Source of the DNA: Spirochaetaceae bacterium
Lineage (GTDB): Bacteria; Spirochaetota; Spirochaetia; SZUA-6; Bin103
NCBI GenBank assembly: GCA_028820215.1
Contig: JAPPKD010000224.1
Location: forward strand, 23,777-29,213
Length of the DNA stretch: 5,437 nucleotides
Reading direction: 5' to 3'
This document shows, one piece after another, positions 1 through 5,390 of the stretch (positions are counted from its first letter, which is position 1; every line of letters starts with the position of its first letter). Below the pieces are notes generated by a model that was not told the origin of the DNA, ran no database searches, and saw nothing but the letters and a program-made list of their open reading frames with translations. The position numbers and the translations under genes are program-made.

Positions 1-117
1 GCTCTTGGCCGGCCCCCCCCCCGCAATTAGGGGCCGGGGGGGGGGCCGCCCCGCCCCCCCCCCCCAAACCCCCCCCCCCGGCGCCCCCCGCCCCCCCCCC
101 CGCCGCCCCGCCGCCGC
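1..117. other. Low-complexity C/G homopolymer tract, probable sequence or assembly artefact
   Basis: This stretch is made almost only of runs of C and G, including a C10 run at 13-22 and a G10 run at 36-45. Together they form an inverted repeat with 12-bp arms (11-22 with 36-47). The minus-strand reading frame of the neighbouring hydrolase stays open through it, but translates to strings of Gly and Pro unlike any protein of that family. From about position 118 rightward normal coding sequence resumes abruptly. The simplest reading is corrupted bases at a contig or read end. The C-terminal part of the hydrolase, including its expected Asp and His catalytic residues, is therefore not readable here. 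Confidence 0.75.
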
Positions 118-771
118 GATCTCGGGGGCGAGGGCGGCGGCGTACCACGTCGACTGGCCGCCGGCGGAGAAGCCGGTCACGCCGACGCGGGCTGTGTCCA
201 CGCCGTCCAGATCGGCCAGGAGGGCCAAGGCCTGCAGCGCTTCCAGGACGACGTAGCCCATCTGGCTGCGCCCGCGCGGCCGCATGCAGTTGGCTTCGCG
301 GATCCAGCGCTGCCGGTCGTAGCGCGGTCCGCATCCGCGCGCCGACAGCGACAGGGTGACGCAGCCGCGGCGCGCCAGTTCGCGCGCCCAGCCGTACAGA
401 GGCCCTCGCTCGGGGTCCTTGCGGTGCAGGCGGTGGTGAATCAGCACCTCGGCATCGCCCCTGCTGCCCGGCAGGCAGAGGATGGCGGGCCGCCCGGCGG
501 GAGGCGGTGCGCCGTGGGCCGGGCTCGGCCGGCAGACCGCGATCGGCGCGACCTCGTCCAGGGCGTTGCGGAAGCGGCCGCGGGTCACCCGCACGTCGTC
601 CTCGATGACCGGGTCGTCCCAGGTGGCCGCGGGCGCGTCGGGGAGCGCATCGATCCCGAGCAGCTCCATCAGCGTGGCGCGAACTTCGTCGGGCTCGATC
701 CGCCGCGGGCGGTACGGCGGCAGCGAGCGGATCAGATCGCTCACCCCCGCGATCGGCTCGGTGTCCTGCAC
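1..771 (-). CDS. Alpha/beta-hydrolase, dienelactone hydrolase / acetyl xylan esterase-like (3' partial)
   Basis: This is a probable serine ester hydrolase of the alpha/beta-hydrolase fold, read leftward; the frame runs off the window and is trustworthy only down to about 118. Numbering from the GTG at 769-771, the sequence shows an early strand and oxyanion-loop region (ILCLPGSRGDAEVL, residues 97-110). Next come a segment typical of this group (KDPERGPLYGWARELARRG) and a second strand ending in LSLSARG. The nucleophile elbow is GFSAGG at residues 200-205, with Ser202 as catalytic serine. The Asp and His of the triad should lie in the corrupted or missing part. No signal peptide is visible, so the protein is probably cytoplasmic. 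An in-frame TGA at 802-804 limits the start to 771-801, and GTG at 769-771 is the only usual start codon there. It has no clear Shine-Dalgarno and abuts a hairpin. The gene is divergent from the sialidase-like gene, which suggests sugar-ester or glycan catabolism, but the substrate cannot be read from sequence. Confidence 0.8.
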   Translation of the reverse strand, partial: MQDTEPIAGVSDLIRSLPPYRPRRIEPDEVRATLMELLGIDALPDAPAATWDDPVIEDDVRVTRGRFRNALDEVAPIAVCRPSPAHGAPPPAGRPAILCLPGSRGDAEVLIHHRLHRKDPERGPLYGWARELARRGCVTLSLSARGCGPRYDRQRWIREANCMRPRGRSQMGYVVLEALQALALLADLDGVDTARVGVTGFSAGGQSTWYAAALAPEIAAAGRRGGGRGAPGGGVWGGGAGRPPPRPLIAGGGPAKS

Positions 772-798
772 GGCACGGATACCGTGCCCGAAACGGGC
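772..798 (-). promoter_or_regulatory. Overlapping inverted repeats abutting the hydrolase start codon
   Basis: Positions 772-788 read GGCACGGATACCGTGCC, two perfect 7-bp arms around a 3-base loop. A second, smaller inverted repeat (GCCCG, AAA, CGGGC) lies at 786-798 and shares three bases with the first, so as RNA hairpins the two would compete. In the minus-strand transcript the larger hairpin ends directly at the GTG start codon (769-771), and no Shine-Dalgarno is visible. It could be an operator in the divergent promoter region or an RNA structure controlling initiation. The sequence shows the repeats; the function is inference, and short GC-only stems also arise by chance in such DNA. Confidence 0.45.
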
Positions 799-840
799 CG
801 ATCACGGAACCGCCGACTCCGGCTCGATTGCCGGCGGGGC

Positions 841-856
841 CACCGGCCGGCCGGTG
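841..856. promoter_or_regulatory. Perfect 16-bp palindrome, candidate operator in divergent promoter region
   Basis: CACCGGCCGGCCGGTG equals its own reverse complement over all 16 bases. It lies in the 124-bp gap between the leftward hydrolase and the rightward sialidase-like gene, with its right edge about 40 bp before the sialidase start. That is a usual place for a dimeric repressor site acting on one or both promoters. No regulator gene is present in the window, and no convincing -35/-10 pair could be fixed around it. The GC-only alphabet raises the chance of accidental palindromes, so the regulatory role is only a hypothesis. Confidence 0.4.
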
Positions 857-880
857 TTCGTGGCATGGTGACCCCCAGGT

Positions 881-887
881 GAGGGAG
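881..887 (+). promoter_or_regulatory. Shine-Dalgarno sequence supporting the GTG start at 896
   Basis: GAGGGAG lies 8 bases before the GTG at 896-898, an ideal spacing, and decides the start of the sialidase-like gene. A nearby ATG at 888-890 is in another frame. This conventional leader contrasts with the two downstream genes, which lack a clear Shine-Dalgarno. Confidence 0.6.
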
Positions 888-895
888 ATGAGGAC

Positions 896-2041
896 GTGCT
901 GAAGATCGAGGACGTGGTCCTGTACCGGGACGATCGCTACTACTGCGGCCCGGGGCCGGCCGTGGTCTGCTTTCCGGACGGGGAGTTGCGGGTCGTGTTT
1001 CGCCGCCACCGCTGCTGGACGCCCGAGGTGATGATGCACGTCCATCCGACCACGGAGCAGTGCCTGATCCGTTCGTCCGACGGCGGCCGGTCGTGGTCGC
1101 CGCCGCGGGTGTTCATGGGCGGCGGCCAGTGCGCCGTCGGCGGCCTGATGCGCGACGGCACCCTGCTGTTCGTGACTCACCGGCAGGAACTGGTCCCGTA
1201 CGCCGCGCGCCATCTGCTGGTCGACGGAGTCGGCTCGGAGGTCGCCGCCCTCATCACCGGTCTTCGTGCCGACGGTCAGAGCGAAATGGCGGACAGTCTG
1301 CAACGGAAGCAGTCGCACTGGCCGTCGCTGAGCGCTGGCACTGAGGTCTGGCGGTCAGCCAACCGGGGCGATGACTGGGAGGGGCCGGCCTGGGTCGGCG
1401 AGATTCCCGGCCTGCCGCCGCTCCATTCGGGCTTGCACGCGCCCGTGCACCTGCGCGGGTTTCCCATCGAGCTGGCCGACGGCGACCTGGTGTTGCCGGT
1501 GCAGGGGCGGGGAGTCGGTTCGATTCTGGTAGCTTCCGCCGATGGCGGAAGCTCATGGGAGTTTCGCGGCCTGGCCGCGCCGAATCCACCCGGCAGGGCG
1601 GGCATGGCCTTCAACGAGTGGAGCGTCATCGAGACCGCGGCCGGAGACCTGGTCGGATTCGTGCGCTCGGAAATGGAGGAGCGGCACGGCGGGGGATATC
1701 TGTGGACGGTGCGCTCCACGGACAAGGGCCGGACCTGGAGCGAGCCGCAGCGCGAGGAGGTGTGGGGTTATCCGTATTTCGCCCTCACGCTTGCCTCCGG
1801 CAACGTCCTGCTGGTCTATGGGTACCGTCGCGAGCCCTACGGCATCCGGGCGCGCGTGCTGGAGCCCGAATGCGGCGCTCCCGGCGAGGCTCCCGAGCAC
1901 GTGATCCGGCGGGACGGAGGAACGCTGGACCTGGGCTATCCGCATGCGGCCGCGATGCGCGACGGACGGGTTCTCATCGTCTATTACTTCAACGACGGCG
2001 GACAGCGCTTCGTGGCCGGCACCGTCGTCGATGCCGCGTGA
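896..2041 (+). CDS. Sialidase-like BNR/Asp-box beta-propeller protein
   Basis: The 381-residue protein belongs to the sialidase superfamily of six-bladed propellers with Asp-box (BNR) repeats. Four boxes are visible: SSDGGRSW (60-67), a degenerate SANRGDDW (154-161), SADGGSSW (214-221) and STDKGRTW (274-281). Other sialidase-like features are the N-terminal FRRHR (35-39), at the position where true sialidases carry the FRIP/YRIP arginine motif, and NEWSVIET..GDLVGFVRSE (240-259), matching the strand that carries a catalytic Glu. Two GYP motifs (291-293, 347-349) recur in a bacterial BNR subgroup of unknown substrate. There is no signal peptide or membrane segment, so an intracellular role or an exo-glycosidase on imported sugars is more likely than secretion. 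Sialic acid specificity is not shown: FRIP itself is altered and no sialate-pathway gene is nearby. The start is GTG with a well-placed Shine-Dalgarno. The gene is divergent from an esterase-like hydrolase, and the next gene follows after 42 bp. Confidence 0.85.
   Translation: MLKIEDVVLYRDDRYYCGPGPAVVCFPDGELRVVFRRHRCWTPEVMMHVHPTTEQCLIRSSDGGRSWSPPRVFMGGGQCAVGGLMRDGTLLFVTHRQELVPYAARHLLVDGVGSEVAALITGLRADGQSEMADSLQRKQSHWPSLSAGTEVWRSANRGDDWEGPAWVGEIPGLPPLHSGLHAPVHLRGFPIELADGDLVLPVQGRGVGSILVASADGGSSWEFRGLAAPNPPGRAGMAFNEWSVIETAAGDLVGFVRSEMEERHGGGYLWTVRSTDKGRTWSEPQREEVWGYPYFALTLASGNVLLVYGYRREPYGIRARVLEPECGAPGEAPEHVIRRDGGTLDLGYPHAAAMRDGRVLIVYYFNDGGQRFVAGTVVDAA
1531..1553 (+). repeat. Perfect 10-bp-arm inverted repeat inside the sialidase-like gene
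   Basis: AGCTTCCGCC and GGCGGAAGCT form perfect 10-bp arms around the 3-base loop GAT. The hairpin encodes the third Asp-box (residues 214-219), and the loop is the codon for its invariant-type aspartate, Asp216. It is the strongest stem-loop inside any gene of the window. It may be a by-product of the coded Ser-Ala-Asp-Gly-Gly-Ser motif with matching codon choice, or an mRNA structure in mid-gene. Confidence 0.6.
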
Positions 2042-2049
2042 GCGGCGGG

Positions 2050-2078
2050 GTGACGGCACCGCAGCGCGCCGGTAGAGT
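2050..2078 (+). promoter_or_regulatory. Candidate promoter giving a leaderless transcript for the kinase gene
   Basis: A TANNNT-type -10 hexamer, TAGAGT, lies at 2073-2078. A weak -35-like GTGACG lies at 2050-2055, with a 17-bp spacer. The A of the ATG at 2084 is six bases past the -10 box, where transcription would be expected to begin, so the mRNA could be leaderless. No Shine-Dalgarno is visible before this ATG. The same octamer GGTAGAGT precedes the next gene. The motif is seen directly; promoter activity and leaderless initiation are inferred. Confidence 0.45.
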
Positions 2079-2083
2079 TCGCC

Positions 2084-2971
2084 ATGGAAGGACCGCGTAC
2101 CGCCGATGCCGCGCGCATCGGCGATCTGACCGGCCGGCGGCCCGCCGGCTTTCGCCACGCTGCCGGCGGCTACACGCCCGCCGAGCGCTGGATCGTGACC
2201 CTGGAGGACGGCGCCAGGGTGTTCGCGAAGATCGGCGTCGACGAGTTGACCGCGGGATGGCTCCGGGACGAGCAGCGGGTGTACGGGTGCATCGACGGCG
2301 ACTTCATGCCGGAGGTGCTCGGCTGGGATGACGGCGAGCGCCCGCTACTGCTGCTGGAGGATCTGAGCGGGTGCGGGTGGCCTCCTCCGTGGGACGACGG
2401 GCGGGTCGATCAGGTCCTCGATGCGCTCGCGCGGCTGCACGCGACCGATGGGGGGAGCGCGCTGACGCCGCTCGTCGTCGATGATCCGAGACTCTCCGTT
2501 TGTTGGCGGCGCGTCGCCGCGGAGCAGGCGGCGTTCCTGTCGCTGGGGCTGGCGACCGAGCGCTGGGTGCGCGACTGCGCACCGGTGCTGGCCGCCGCCG
2601 CGGAGGGCGCGGTGCTCGACGGGCCGTGCCCGACGCACCTGGACGTGCGCAGCGACAACATCTGCTTCCGGGACGGACGGGCGCTGCTGGTCGACTGGAA
2701 CCAGACCGTGCTGGCCCACCGGGACGTGGACATCGCCTGCTGGCTGCCGAGCCTGCACGCCGAGGGCGGACCGGCTCCGGAGGAGATTCTGCCGCACGCG
2801 GGGCCGCTGGCGGCCGTGATCAGCGGCTTCTTCGCCGAGCGGGCCGGCAAGCCGGTGATCCCGACGGCGCCGCGGGTGCGGGTGGTTCAGAGGCAGCAGC
2901 TCCGGACCGCGCTGCCGTGGGCGGTCCGGGCGCTCGGGCTGCCGCCGCTCGACGGAGCGGCGGCGGGGTAG
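2084..2971 (+). CDS. Aminoglycoside phosphotransferase-family (APH-fold) small-molecule kinase
   Basis: The 295-residue protein has the protein-kinase-like fold of the APH/choline-kinase superfamily, which transfers phosphate from ATP to a small hydroxylated substrate. Visible in order are VFAK with the ATP-binding Lys49, a likely pairing Glu63 in the next helix, and the hinge LLLLEDLSG (88-96). The Brenner-type catalytic loop THLDVRSDNICF (184-195) has His185, Asp187 as catalytic base and Asn192; the metal-binding LLVDWN (201-206) has Asp204. All core residues are present, so it should be active. No signal peptide or membrane helix is seen. Length is normal for the family. Resistance function should not be assumed: most such orphan members phosphorylate unknown metabolites. 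The ATG start lacks a Shine-Dalgarno but sits just past a -10-like TAGAGT. The TAG stop is embedded in an identical TAGAGT before the DUF1801 gene. Confidence 0.85.
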   Translation: MEGPRTADAARIGDLTGRRPAGFRHAAGGYTPAERWIVTLEDGARVFAKIGVDELTAGWLRDEQRVYGCIDGDFMPEVLGWDDGERPLLLLEDLSGCGWPPPWDDGRVDQVLDALARLHATDGGSALTPLVVDDPRLSVCWRRVAAEQAAFLSLGLATERWVRDCAPVLAAAAEGAVLDGPCPTHLDVRSDNICFRDGRALLVDWNQTVLAHRDVDIACWLPSLHAEGGPAPEEILPHAGPLAAVISGFFAERAGKPVIPTAPRVRVVQRQQLRTALPWAVRALGLPPLDGAAAG

Positions 2972-2974
2972 AGT
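2949..2974 (+). promoter_or_regulatory. Candidate promoter overlapping the kinase stop codon
   Basis: TAGAGT at 2969-2974, within GGTAGAGT (2967-2974), lies seven bases before the ATG at 2982 and copies the arrangement before the kinase gene. Its first three bases are the TAG stop of the kinase gene. The possible -35 (TCGACG at 2949-2954) has a spacer of only 14 bp and is weak, so a promoter driven mainly by its -10 box would have to be assumed. As there is no good Shine-Dalgarno, a leaderless or nearly leaderless start is possible. Confidence 0.4.
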
Positions 2975-2981
2975 AGCCGCC

Positions 2982-3419
2982 ATGGAACGCGTGGACACCC
3001 CGCCGGAGGAGTACTTGGCGTCGCTCCCGGCGGAGATGGGCGCCGACATGACGGCGCTGCACGAACGGATCAGGGCGGCGCTGCCCGGTCACCACCCCTG
3101 CCTGTGGGCGGGCGTCTTCTGGGGCGGCAGCGAGCAGACGATCATCGGCTACGGGGACATGTCGTACGTGCGCTCGGACAAGAAGCGCGTGGAGTGGTTC
3201 CTGGTCGGCCTGGCGCGGCAGAAGAACTACTACAGCGTGTACGTGAACGCGGCCGACGGCAGGCGCTATCTGGCCGAGGCGTACGCCGATCGGCTGGGCA
3301 AGGCGAAGGTGGGCAGGAGCAGCATCAGCTTCCGCACGCTCGCCGACGTCGATCTGGACGTGCTGAGCGAGCTGATCGAGCGAGCCGGGGAACTGTCGAT
3401 GCCCGATGGCTCCACGTAG
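2982..3419 (+). CDS. DUF1801 domain-containing protein
   Basis: This 145-residue protein matches the DUF1801 (YdhG-like) family, small cytosolic proteins of unknown biochemical role. The conserved pattern is clear. An N-terminal helical part begins near PPEEYLASLP (7-16). A strand region follows with GYGDMSYVRSDKKRVEWFLVG, then the hallmark block QKNYYSVYVNA, and the late block LGKAKVGRSSISFRTLADVD before a C-terminal helix. No catalytic residue set is known, and there is no signal peptide or membrane segment. Start ATG at 2982 fits the family's N-terminus. The gene lies 10 bp after the kinase stop in the same direction, so read-through expression is possible, but a separate GGTAGAGT box suggests its own start. 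The gene ends 91 bp before the convergent glycosylase gene. That gap (3420-3510) shows no convincing hairpin terminator. Confidence 0.85.
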   Translation: MERVDTPPEEYLASLPAEMGADMTALHERIRAALPGHHPCLWAGVFWGGSEQTIIGYGDMSYVRSDKKRVEWFLVGLARQKNYYSVYVNAADGRRYLAEAYADRLGKAKVGRSSISFRTLADVDLDVLSELIERAGELSMPDGST

Positions 3420-3510
3420 TCGGCGCTACAGCTCCTTCGCAGATAGCCATCGAGCTCCTCGGTCCCTGTGCGGGTTGCGGATCCTTCGCCGCGCCGGACG
3501 GTCTTCATCT

Positions 3511-4065
3511 CTATGCTCCGCTCTTGGTCGACGTCGGGATCTCCGCAGAGCGCAGCGCGGCGCACCACTCGGCAAAGGCGCCCGAGCGGGATTCCCGTGT
3601 GTTCCAGTGCAGCGGCCGGGGGCTGGTCGACGGCAGCTCGGCGACCTCGGCCTGCAGCTCGCCGAAGTGCCGACGCCACTCTCGCGCGCGGCGTCCGTTG
3701 AGCAGGATCGGAAACGGACCCCGTTCGGCCAGCAGCGCTCCCACCGCGTTGGGCTCGGCGTCCCTGATGCGGTCATCGCCCGACCCCTGCCGCCGCACGC
3801 GGGCGTACAGGTCCCAGATCGCCAGGCCCTGGCGCCGTACGGCGGCGATCCTTTCGGCGTACGGCCCGGCGTCATCGGCGATCACACGGCAGTGGGCGAG
3901 CACGCGCCAGAACCGGTTCTGGGGGTGTCCGTAATACTGCCCGGTCTCCAGGGACGCGACGCTCGGAAAGGAGCCGAGCACCAACGCACGGATCGGACCG
4001 TCGGGAAGGACGGGCGGCAACCCCTCCAATAGCGGCCGGGCCGGCGTGTCGAAGTGCTCGTTCAT
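3511..4065 (-). CDS. DNA-deoxyinosine (hypoxanthine-DNA) glycosylase, UDG superfamily family 6
   Basis: The 184-residue protein is predicted to cut deaminated adenine (hypoxanthine) out of DNA as the first step of base-excision repair. Motif 1 is clear: GSFPSVASLETG (31-42) followed by QYYGHPQNRFW (43-53). Asn50 sits where an asparagine is reported as important in the archaeal family 6 enzyme. The middle block GLAIWDLYARVRRQGSGDD (80-98), with the following IRDAEPN, is characteristic of this family. The second catalytic-site loop is LPSTSPR (144-150). Length is normal for the family and no iron-sulfur cysteine set is present, which argues against family 4 or 5 UDGs. The start ATG (4063-4065) overlaps the TGA stop of the upstream HNH gene as ATGA, so translation is probably coupled. 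Alternative substrates such as uracil or other deaminated bases cannot be excluded. The gene converges on the DUF1801 gene. Confidence 0.88.
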   Translation of the reverse strand: MNEHFDTPARPLLEGLPPVLPDGPIRALVLGSFPSVASLETGQYYGHPQNRFWRVLAHCRVIADDAGPYAERIAAVRRQGLAIWDLYARVRRQGSGDDRIRDAEPNAVGALLAERGPFPILLNGRRAREWRRHFGELQAEVAELPSTSPRPLHWNTRESRSGAFAEWCAALRSAEIPTSTKSGA

Positions 4066-5390
4066 GGGTCTTCGTGCCGATGGCGATGATGAGCTCGGCA
4101 GAGCAATCGGAGATTCCCGGGATCGGCGCCACCACCCAGCGCATAGGGCATGATGTGGTCTATTTCAATCAGATGTCGTGAGTTGCAACGGCGTCCGGTC
4201 TTCCGATCGAGGTAGCTGCAGCGGCCGCCGTCCCGCTGCCAGACCTGCCGTTTCACCGCCGCCGGAATCGCGCGGCCCGCAGCGCACGGCTTCGGCGTCG
4301 AAGTGGCGGCGCCGTCCGGCTTCGTCCCGGCAATGGCTGGACGGTCGGTCGCTTCCTGCCGGGTCGGCGAGGAGGCCGAGGTCGGCGTGGGGTGTCGCGT
4401 CCGCTCCGGCGCCGGAGTGGGGCCGGCGGGGATCGCCGTGTCCTGCACCGTCACGGCGTGATCTGGTTCCGGGGCGGCCTGTTCCGTCGCCGCCGGAGCG
4501 GGCTCGGATACGCCCTTTGCCGCCCGGCTCCCGGTGCGCGCCCGTCGCGGCGGCCGGCTCGGGTCGTGGCGGTCGAGTGCCTCCTGCACGATGCGGCCGA
4601 CGAGCTGCCCCATGGTCATGCGCGGGTCCACGTGCGAGAGCAACCCCCGCAGGTGCTCCAGTCCCTGCTGGCAGTCGGCGTCGATGACGGCCTTCAGCTC
4701 GTAGCGCCCGTCGCCGAGCGGGCGCACGCGATCGGCCGGCGGCGTCAGCTCCGGGTCCAGGTCGGCCAGCATCCGGCGGACCTGCCGCGTGCTCTTCCCG
4801 GTCGCCTCCTCGACCAGCTTCTGCCTTCCTGCCGCATCGAGCACCAGCGGCGGCACAGGCTTGGAGTGACTCGACGTTGCGGCTGGCGCAACCTCGGCCG
4901 GCGCTGCCCCCAGCGCACCGCCCCCCAGCTCCGGCGCCTCCGCTGGCGCTGAGCCTGGCAGGTCAGCCACGGACGCCGTTAACTCCGGCGCCACAGCCCC
5001 CGCCGGCGAGGTCGACGCGGTGCCGGAGATGGCCCCGCGCCGCCGCTGCCGGTCGAACGCCCACTGCAGCTCCGCTGCGGCGCTCAGCGTCAGCGAGCCG
5101 TCGCGCAGCCGCTCGCGCGCGCCGGGCTGGTCGGCGCACAGCCGCACGGCGCCAATGCGCCGCCCGGCGGCAGCGTCGCTGTAGCCGAGCTCGCGCACCG
5201 CGTAGTCGAACAGGCTGGAGCAGCCGCGTCGCAGAAAGAGCCGGCGGGCTTCGATCTCGGTCAGGTGGTCGATGATGGCGCCCTGCAGGTGGCGTTCGTG
5301 GCGAACCAGCGTGGTAGTCTGACGCAGCAGCTCCCGGTCGGACAGCACGCCGATAGTGGAGGTGGTGACGGGACGAGCGGCGGGAGCCAA
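4062..5390 (-). CDS. HNH endonuclease with N-terminal helical domain and long Ala/Pro-rich linkers
   Basis: This 442-residue protein has an HNH nuclease domain at its C-terminus (about 373-442). Visible are VKRQVWQRDGGRC, the catalytic IEIDHIMP with Asp411-His412, GNL with Asn426, and CRAHH (431-435). Cys391, Cys402 and Cys431 are likely structural zinc ligands. The N-terminal part (15-115) has LSDRELL, FLRRGCSSLFDY and ELGYSDAAAGRRI, the signature of a widespread family of chromosomal HNH proteins of unknown role. A second helical region (183-277) holds TGKSTRQVRRMLADLDPE and a segment like LEHLRGLLSHVDP. These parts are joined by two low-complexity linkers (about 118-182 and 278-372), probably disordered. 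The start is uncertain: TTG at 5388-5390 with a weak GGAA upstream, or GTG at 5346-5348 just before LSDRELL. The frame stays open upstream to the window edge. The C-terminus stops soon after the HNH motif, ending HHRHRHEDP. Its stop overlaps the glycosylase start. Confidence 0.85.
   Translation of the reverse strand: MAPAARPVTTSTIGVLSDRELLRQTTTLVRHERHLQGAIIDHLTEIEARRLFLRRGCSSLFDYAVRELGYSDAAAGRRIGAVRLCADQPGARERLRDGSLTLSAAAELQWAFDRQRRRGAISGTASTSPAGAVAPELTASVADLPGSAPAEAPELGGGALGAAPAEVAPAATSSHSKPVPPLVLDAAGRQKLVEEATGKSTRQVRRMLADLDPELTPPADRVRPLGDGRYELKAVIDADCQQGLEHLRGLLSHVDPRMTMGQLVGRIVQEALDRHDPSRPPRRARTGSRAAKGVSEPAPAATEQAAPEPDHAVTVQDTAIPAGPTPAPERTRHPTPTSASSPTRQEATDRPAIAGTKPDGAATSTPKPCAAGRAIPAAVKRQVWQRDGGRCSYLDRKTGRRCNSRHLIEIDHIMPYALGGGADPGNLRLLCRAHHRHRHEDP

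Noticed and set aside
424..882. Plus-strand open frames covering the hydrolase region (also 482-871)
   Set aside because: They lie antisense to the hydrolase frame, which carries a clear GFSAGG elbow and family motifs. Their translations are Arg/Gly/Pro-rich with no recognisable domain.
1259..1275. GGTCTTCGTGCCGA occurs here and again near 4067-4081; GAGATTCCCGG also occurs near both places
   Set aside because: The matches are short, lie in different genes and frames, and have different spacing (about 140 versus 40 bases). They are best explained as chance in GC-rich DNA rather than a transposed repeat.
2133..2149. Inverted repeat GCCGGCGG/CCGCCGGC in the kinase gene
   Set aside because: It is a GC-only stem with a one-base centre inside coding sequence, of a kind expected by chance at this composition.
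1553..2158. Long minus-strand frame and a plus-strand frame (1555-2331) overlapping the sialidase-like gene
   Set aside because: High GC leaves alternative frames open. The products are low-complexity shadows, while the 896-2041 frame has four Asp-boxes.
2084..2971. Calling the kinase an antibiotic-resistance gene
   Set aside because: The fold and catalytic residues are shared by kinases for many metabolites. No resistance-gene context or specific substrate-loop match can be seen.
2345..3049. Long minus-strand frame opposite the kinase gene
   Set aside because: It is antisense to a kinase gene with all catalytic motifs, and its Arg/Pro-rich product has no domain.
3420..3510. Possible bidirectional terminator between the convergent DUF1801 and glycosylase genes
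   Set aside because: Only short stems (for example CGAG/CTCG) and an 8-base direct repeat TCCTTCGC were found, with no T-run on either strand.
3104..4032. Plus-strand frames (3104-3934 and 3406-4032) spanning the convergent gap and the glycosylase gene
   Set aside because: They are out of frame with DUF1801 and antisense to the glycosylase, and their products lack any motif.
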